Assembly: GCF_001273845.1 (NCBI RefSeq)
Contig: NZ_JHBW01000086.1
Location: 1 to 64,000 of the forward strand
Source of the DNA: Leucobacter musarum subsp. musarum
GTDB taxonomy: Bacteria > Actinomycetota > Actinomycetes > Actinomycetales > Microbacteriaceae
Reading direction: 5' to 3'
DNA: 64,000 nucleotides
Part shown: positions 52,467 to 64,000 of the stretch, piece by piece
How positions within the stretch are numbered: position 1 is the stretch's first letter
Layout: the number at the start of each line of letters is the position of its first letter
Position numbers and translations under genes: made by a program
Notes under the pieces: generated by a model
The model's input: only the letters and a program-made list of their open reading frames with translations
Database searches by the model: none
Told to the model about the DNA's origin: nothing

Positions 52467-52470
52467 TGCG

Positions 52471-52941
52471 TCAGTCGCGCGGGCGCCAGGAGATGACGTG
52501 CTCGGGCGCGAACCGCTTCGCGCATCGACCGCATGAGTGGACGCGCGTGGGCTTGCGGAAGCGATAGTGCTCGTGCCCCGCTGAGCAGCGCCCCACCCAC
52601 GGCGCGCGTTCGTGCGCGATCTCGCCGTGGTGCGTGACTCCGCCGACGTAGCCGAGGTCGCGGGCGATGGCCTTCCAGCTCGCTCCATGGCCGGCTTCGG
52701 GCCCGGCAAGCGCGTGGGCCACTTCATGGAGCAGCACCTGATGGATCTCATCGTCGTCGAACTTTTCCGCGAGATAGCGCGACACCGTGATGCGACGGTC
52801 GGTGTAGTTGCAGAGCCCCGCGCGCCGCTTGGCGTGATCGAATGCGAACGACCAGGGCCGGTCACCGGGTGCGAGCCGCGGCTGCAGGTGCGCCGTGATC
52901 AGCGCCTCCGCCCAGACACGAACACGCGCGAGATCGGACAC
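52471..52941 (-). CDS. SprT-like zinc metallopeptidase-domain protein
   Basis: 156 residues from GTG 52941. HEVAH (near residue 72) with a downstream GHGASWKAIARDLG is the SprT zinc-protease signature H-E-x-x-H-x(n)-H-G. Two zinc-ribbon type Cys pairs follow, CSAGH and CGRC. SprT/Spartan relatives in eukaryotes remove DNA-protein crosslinks; bacterial members are uncharacterised. It is the last gene of a glutaredoxin/methyltransferase operon, 2 bases after the previous stop. Confidence 0.88.
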   Translation of the reverse strand: MSDLARVRVWAEALITAHLQPRLAPGDRPWSFAFDHAKRRAGLCNYTDRRITVSRYLAEKFDDDEIHQVLLHEVAHALAGPEAGHGASWKAIARDLGYVGGVTHHGEIAHERAPWVGRCSAGHEHYRFRKPTRVHSCGRCAKRFAPEHVISWRPRD

Positions 52942-52943
52942 GA

Positions 52944-53801
52944 TCAGTTCCGTTCGAAGAGCTCGCGGGCAGGCTCGGGGGAGTCGACGGCGGTTGCGTC
53001 GGTGACCGCGGCAGTGCCGCGCACCCACTCGGCGAACTCACACCCGACGAGCATGCGAGCCGGGTGCGGTCCCCCCGCCAGCAGACGCGGCAACCATTCG
53101 AGTGCTTCGAGGTCGGCGTCGGAGGCGACGAAGACGACATTGCCGAACCGGCGGCCCTTCAACACCTGAGGCTCGGCGATGGCGACCGCAGACGTGAAGA
53201 GGCGATCGAGTGTGGCTGCCTGACCGCGCACGAACGGGAGCCCCGCGCCGTCTGCCGCATTGACGACGACGACGCCGTCGGGGGTGAGCAGCGGCCGCAG
53301 CAATTCGTAGAACTCGACGCTCGACACATGGGCCGGTGTGCGTGCGCCGGCGAAGATGTCGACGACGATCAGATCCATGGCGCCCCGCATGCCCTCGGGT
53401 AGCTTGGCGACGACATCGCGCGCATCGCCCCGACGCACGCGAATGCTCGCCCGCTTCGGCAGGGGAGCGGCCTCGCGGACGAGGTCGACCAGTGCCCCCT
53501 CGAGTTCGATGACCTGCTGTCGGCTGCCGGGCCGGGTCGCCTCGATGTATCGCGGTAGCGTGAACGCGCCCCCGCCGAGATGCAGTGCAGAGATGGGGCG
53601 GCCCTGCGGGCGGAAGAGGTCGATGACGTGCCCGATGCGACGCACGTACTCGAAGAAGAGCTCGCTCGGATCGCGGAGATTCACATGCGACTGCGGCGTG
53701 CCGTCGACGACGAGCTGGACGGCTCCGGGCACCCATCGGTCGGTTTCGATCTCGGCGCTCAGCCCCGAGCTGAGCGTCACCGGGTCGGGAAACTGCCTCA
53801 C
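52944..53801 (-). CDS. Spermidine-synthase-like methyltransferase-fold protein
   Basis: 285 residues from GTG 53801, overlapping the glutaredoxin stop (GTGA). Seen: QSHVNLRDPSELFFEYVRRIG, SALHLGGGAFTLPRYI (nucleotide motif), VIELEGALVDLV, GDARDVVAKLPEGMRGAMDLIVVDIFAGA. The pattern matches spermidine-synthase-like proteins without the polyamine-binding residues being clear, a frequent actinobacterial group annotated fused spermidine synthase. Aminopropyl transfer is not certain. Confidence 0.82.
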   Translation of the reverse strand: MRQFPDPVTLSSGLSAEIETDRWVPGAVQLVVDGTPQSHVNLRDPSELFFEYVRRIGHVIDLFRPQGRPISALHLGGGAFTLPRYIEATRPGSRQQVIELEGALVDLVREAAPLPKRASIRVRRGDARDVVAKLPEGMRGAMDLIVVDIFAGARTPAHVSSVEFYELLRPLLTPDGVVVVNAADGAGLPFVRGQAATLDRLFTSAVAIAEPQVLKGRRFGNVVFVASDADLEALEWLPRLLAGGPHPARMLVGCEFAEWVRGTAAVTDATAVDSPEPARELFERN

Positions 53802-54100
53802 GGGCGCGAGAGCCCCAGCTCGTCGATCTTGCGCAGCATGTCGGCATTCGACGGTTCGACCTGGTGGCTCGCATCGGGGTACAGAATGACCGGAATGTTG
53901 GTGCGACCGCTGATATCGCGGGCAACGTCGGCGGCCGCCGGATCTTGCACCAGGTCGACGTAGCGGTAGGGCGTGCCCGAACGGTCGAAGATGAGCTTGG
54001 CGCGGCGGCAATCGCCGCACCAGTCGGCACCGAAAATGACGGTCTCGGTGGTGGGTGCGGCCGCGCCGGCGATGGGCTCGGTGGAGATCTGATCGCTCAT
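53798..54100 (-). CDS. Glutaredoxin-like protein (CGDC type)
   Basis: 100 residues. Thioredoxin fold with active site WCGDC (near residue 27-31), cis-Pro in NIPVILYPD and a C-terminal helix. The CGDC form and short length match actinobacterial mycoredoxin-type glutaredoxins, which reduce mixed disulfides with mycothiol (CxxC; mycoredoxin-1 has CGYC). Consistent with the mycothione reductase in this window. First gene of the operon with the methyltransferase-like and SprT genes. Confidence 0.85.
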   Translation of the reverse strand: MSDQISTEPIAGAAAPTTETVIFGADWCGDCRRAKLIFDRSGTPYRYVDLVQDPAAADVARDISGRTNIPVILYPDASHQVEPSNADMLRKIDELGLSRP

Positions 54101-54262
54101 GGTGTCAGCCTACGCGGGGCCGCCGACATCCGATGTCGATTTCGCGCAGAGTGATGCCGGCCGTGCCGGGGGAATGGAACCGATGCGCGCCGTGTTCTGT
54201 GACAACAGGAGAGCGTCGTTCCTGCGGATCGCGGCGCATCGCGAACGAACGGAGCACGCACG

Positions 54263-55180
54263 ATGCACGCATCAGCAGTCGACGAGCAGGCGCTGAGCCC
54301 GCACCTCGCCATGGACGCGGTGACGCTGCGCGTCGGCGACCTCGAAGAGATGTCGTCGTACTACGCCGAGGCGCTCGCGCTCACCCCGATCGAAGAGCGC
54401 GCCCGCGGCACCGAGGTGCACCGTGTGCTCGGCCGCGGGTCGGTGCCGTTCGTGCGGTTGATCGGTACTCCCGAGCTGCCACCCGTGCGACCGGGCGATG
54501 CCGGTCTCTTCCACACGGCATTCCTGTTCGCCTCGCAGGCGGCGCTCGCCGCCACCGTTTTCCGCACCGCGAGTGATGCGCGCAGCCGATTCTCCGGTTC
54601 GTCGGACCACGGGGTCAGCGAAGCTTTTTACTTCACCGACCCCGAGGGCAACGGGATCGAGCTCTACGTCGATCGTGCCCGAGACGAGTGGAGCTATGTC
54701 GGCGCCGAACTGCAGATGGGTACCGAGTATCTCGATCCGAATGCGTACTTGCGCGCTCACCTCGACGAGCAGGTGCTCGCCGATGTCGCGCAGCAGGCCG
54801 GAGGCGTCGGCCACGTGCACCTGCAGGTCGGCGATGTCGCGGCGGCTCGCGGTTTCTACGTCGACGGTTTGGGGTTCGAGCCGACCGTATCGGGGATCCC
54901 GACGGCGCTGTTCGCGTCGGCGGGCGGGTACCACCATCACGTCGCGATGAACACGTGGAACAGCCGCGGCGCGGGCCCCCGTGCGGCACGATTGGGGTTG
55001 GGCGATGTCGCCATCACCCTGCCCGCGCGGGAAGATCTCGACGCGCTCGGCGATCGCCTGCGGCGGCGCGGGATCGCGTTCGCCGATACCGGCCGCTCCA
55101 TCGTCGCGCACGATCCCTGGGGCACCCAGGTCACCCTCGCACTGCCGCAGGCGACTGCGGAGGAACTGCTCAGCGACTGA
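54263..55180 (+). CDS. VOC-family dioxygenase/glyoxalase-like protein (catechol 2,3-dioxygenase type)
   Basis: 305 residues with two VOC modules (about 10-140 and 165-290). The metal ligands appear as H in LHTAFLF, E in GNGIELYVD, H in GHVHLQVGD and H in HHHVAMNTW. Length and the TDPEGNGIELY block resemble extradiol ring-cleavage dioxygenases (CatE/YfiE-type). No other aromatic catabolism genes are nearby, so the substrate is uncertain. GAGCACGC in front of the ATG is a weak ribosome site. Confidence 0.82.
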   Translation: MHASAVDEQALSPHLAMDAVTLRVGDLEEMSSYYAEALALTPIEERARGTEVHRVLGRGSVPFVRLIGTPELPPVRPGDAGLFHTAFLFASQAALAATVFRTASDARSRFSGSSDHGVSEAFYFTDPEGNGIELYVDRARDEWSYVGAELQMGTEYLDPNAYLRAHLDEQVLADVAQQAGGVGHVHLQVGDVAAARGFYVDGLGFEPTVSGIPTALFASAGGYHHHVAMNTWNSRGAGPRAARLGLGDVAITLPAREDLDALGDRLRRRGIAFADTGRSIVAHDPWGTQVTLALPQATAEELLSD

Positions 55181-55874
55181 GGGCGGGGCGGCGTTCGGGG
55201 CTGAACCAGAGTCGCCGGGCGAGCACCGCAGCAGCTGCGCCCAGCGCTGCGCCGGCCAGCGTATCGGTGAGCCAGTGGACGTGCAGGGCGGTACGGCTCC
55301 AGAGCATCGCGACGATCCAGATGCCCGCGGCGACGATGATCCATCGGGTGAGCTGCGGGCCGAGTCGCTCCGAGCCGATCGCGATGAGGGCGATCGAGAC
55401 GGCGATCGCGGCCGCACCCATCGAATGGCCGGAGGGGTACGACGCTCCGTGGCTCTCGAAGAGCTGGCCAGACGGACGCACGCGAAGCACGAGCGCTTTC
55501 GCCGTCTCGGAGCACGCGACGCCGATGAGTGCGGCAGTCATCAGTGCCGCAGCATCTCGCGGGCGGCGGAGCGCGAGGCAGAGCGCGGCCAAGATGGCGA
55601 CGAGCGCCGCCGAGCCGGCACCGTCGCCGACCTGGGCGAGGAACACGGCGACGGCGTAGGGGCCGGAGCCGCGTTCGACCGTGACGACGCTGTTCCACCA
55701 GGTGTCGATCGGCAGCGCGCCGGTGTGCGTCAGTCGCAGAAACGCGCCGAAGACGGCGACGAGCAGGATCGCGACGATGGCGCCGCCCACAGCCGCGCGG
55801 GGCGGTGTGCGGCGTGCGGGGGAGGCCCGCTGTTGCGACGGGGTGCGGCCTGCGGGGGGTTCACTCGGTGCCAT
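55170..55874 (-). CDS. PAP2-family membrane phosphatase
   Basis: 234 residues from ATG 55874. Six membrane helices after a polar N-terminus. The three PAP2 motifs are complete: K-x6-R-P in KALVLRVRP, PSGH in SYPSGHSM, and S-R-x5-H-x3-D in SRTALHVHWLTD. It removes phosphate from lipid diphosphates such as undecaprenyl pyrophosphate or phosphatidic acid at the outer face of the membrane. Overlaps the convergent dioxygenase gene by 11 bases. Confidence 0.92.
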   Translation of the reverse strand: MAPSEPPAGRTPSQQRASPARRTPPRAAVGGAIVAILLVAVFGAFLRLTHTGALPIDTWWNSVVTVERGSGPYAVAVFLAQVGDGAGSAALVAILAALCLALRRPRDAAALMTAALIGVACSETAKALVLRVRPSGQLFESHGASYPSGHSMGAAAIAVSIALIAIGSERLGPQLTRWIIVAAGIWIVAMLWSRTALHVHWLTDTLAGAALGAAAAVLARRLWFSPERRPALSR

Positions 55875-55986
55875 CCCGATACGGTAGTGGAGTCGCCTGA
55901 GGGGGCGACGCAGGCGTCCATGCATTGAACGAGAATGCATCGCAACGCTGCGCGATCCGCATCCCCGCGAATTCTGGAATGGGAAC

Positions 55987-56015
55987 TGGACATCCCATAA
56001 CAATGCTGTTACAGT
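55987..56015 (+). promoter_or_regulatory. rpoB promoter
   Basis: TGGACA (55987-55992), 17-base spacer, TACAGT (56010-56015): a strong housekeeping promoter. The transcript would have a leader of about 150 bases before the TTG start at 56170; no clear hairpin other than a short GGAGG site before the gene is obvious. Confidence 0.6.
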
Positions 56016-56169
56016 TGGCAGTTGCACTACGGACACCAGTGTGCCTCCATATAGCGGGAGGCCCCGGGAGCTGGCGCGAAAGCGCAGATGAGCCTCGCCC
56101 GCGTGATCCCGAAGCAATTCTCGCAAGACCAGGTCAACCGGCCCGACGGGGCCCACGGAGGTAGTTTCC

Positions 56170-59667
<3,498 letters not shown>

Positions 59668-59709
59668 GCCGGACACCTTCACTTTTCAGTAATTCCCAAG
59701 GAGAACATT

Positions 59710-63603
<3,894 letters not shown>

Positions 63604-63617
63604 TCCGGCGTTCCTGC

Positions 63618-63657
63618 GCAACGGGCGTCCGCACCTTCGGGTGCGGGCGCCCGTTGC
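63618..63657 (+). terminator. Terminator of the rpoBC operon
   Basis: An 18-base-pair stem with a TTCG tetraloop (positions 63618-63635 and 63640-63657), only one G-T wobble pair, followed by a short T-run. One of the strongest terminators in the window. Confidence 0.85.
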
Positions 63658-63716
63658 CGTTTCATCGGGTTGTCGGCTCGCGGCGCGTGGTCCGCGCGAT
63701 CTTCCGCGAACCTTGT

Positions 63717-63732
63717 ACTGTGGCGGCACAGT
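63717..63732. promoter_or_regulatory. Inverted repeat upstream of the last gene
   Basis: ACTGTG, GCGG, CACAGT in front of the gene starting at 63791. May be an operator or a transcript hairpin. Confidence 0.35.
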
Positions 63733-63790
63733 GACTGTGTTCTGTCGTCTGCGGACGTCGAACACCACGAACGCTACGAGAGGTGAAGCG

Positions 63791-64000
63791 ATGAGCGACG
63801 AGCGCGAGGCATCGAGGGCTGCGGAGACGCCGGAAACCGCTGCCACTCCGGGTGCCCCGGTCGAGGAGACCGAGGCGAGCCAGACCGAGGTACTCCGCGC
63901 GGTCGAGCGCTCGCGCGTTCCCGGGTCGGATGAGACCGTCGACAAGGCACCGGGCGCGACGCCCGCAGCCGGCGCAGACGTGAACGAGGCCGAGGCCGCT
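63791..64000 (+). CDS. Acidic, disordered protein N-terminus (continues past the window)
   Basis: 70 codons visible from ATG 63791, behind GAGAGGTGAAG. The visible part is rich in Glu, Ala, Thr, Pro and Val, with no hydrophobic segment, so it is a disordered N-terminal region. Many actinobacterial membrane or transport proteins begin this way, and the domain that decides the function lies beyond the right edge. Confidence 0.7.
   Translation, partial: MSDEREASRAAETPETAATPGAPVEETEASQTEVLRAVERSRVPGSDETVDKAPGATPAAGADVNEAEAA

Overview
The window comes from a high-G+C actinomycete, most likely a member of the Microbacteriaceae (Leucobacter or Microbacterium type). Reasons: strongly GC-biased third codon positions, mycothione reductase (mycothiol is actinobacterial), TTG starts on both rpoB and rpoC, frequent GTG starts, many candidate leaderless promoters, and two copies of a small 109-residue family (DUF7882) that I know from Microbacteriaceae. 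The genus is a guess.

Positions 1 to about 2700 are clearly less GC-rich than the rest and look acquired. They hold a two-gene cassette (a winged-helix-like small protein and a HEPN-like protein overlapping by 4 bases) and an opposing gene for a two-helix membrane protein. From 2769 the chromosome is ordinary: a sulfonate/nitrate/taurine-type ABC importer with a flavin monooxygenase in the same operon (2769-6926), then photolyase, small membrane proteins, a fatty-acid desaturase, an AraC-type regulator, an LPXTG-anchored collagen-like surface protein and a membrane GT2 glycosyltransferase (6936-16845). A LuxR-type two-component system with a membrane protein follows (16842-19297), then a divergent ArsR-like regulator/MFS pair and an ABC-F ATPase with a possible leader-peptide attenuator (19411-23314).

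Positions 23348-36175 carry small conserved proteins, an MMPL transporter, SelO, a PACE-type efflux protein, a DJ-1/PfpI protein, two reductases, a CotH-family lipoprotein, and a fur-katA operon. Positions 36371-44937 combine EctB, a FAD dehydrogenase/PlsC pair, a complete OpuC-type compatible-solute importer and mycothione reductase: osmotic and redox stress functions. Positions 44959-48100 are a three-gene operon (DUF4956, VTC-like polyphosphate polymerase, DUF4353 carbohydrate-binding lipoprotein). With the CotH gene 13 kb away it forms a set whose joint role is undescribed as far as I know. Housekeeping and envelope genes follow (Nudix, M15 peptidase, CapA, nitrilase-family amidase, SprT, spermidine-synthase-like, glutaredoxin, VOC, PAP2).

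The right end is the rpoB-rpoC operon with a good promoter and a very strong terminator, followed by the start of an acidic, disordered protein. RpoB has Asn where rifampicin-sensitive reference enzymes have His (E. coli 526). No tRNA, rRNA, IS element or CRISPR array was found.
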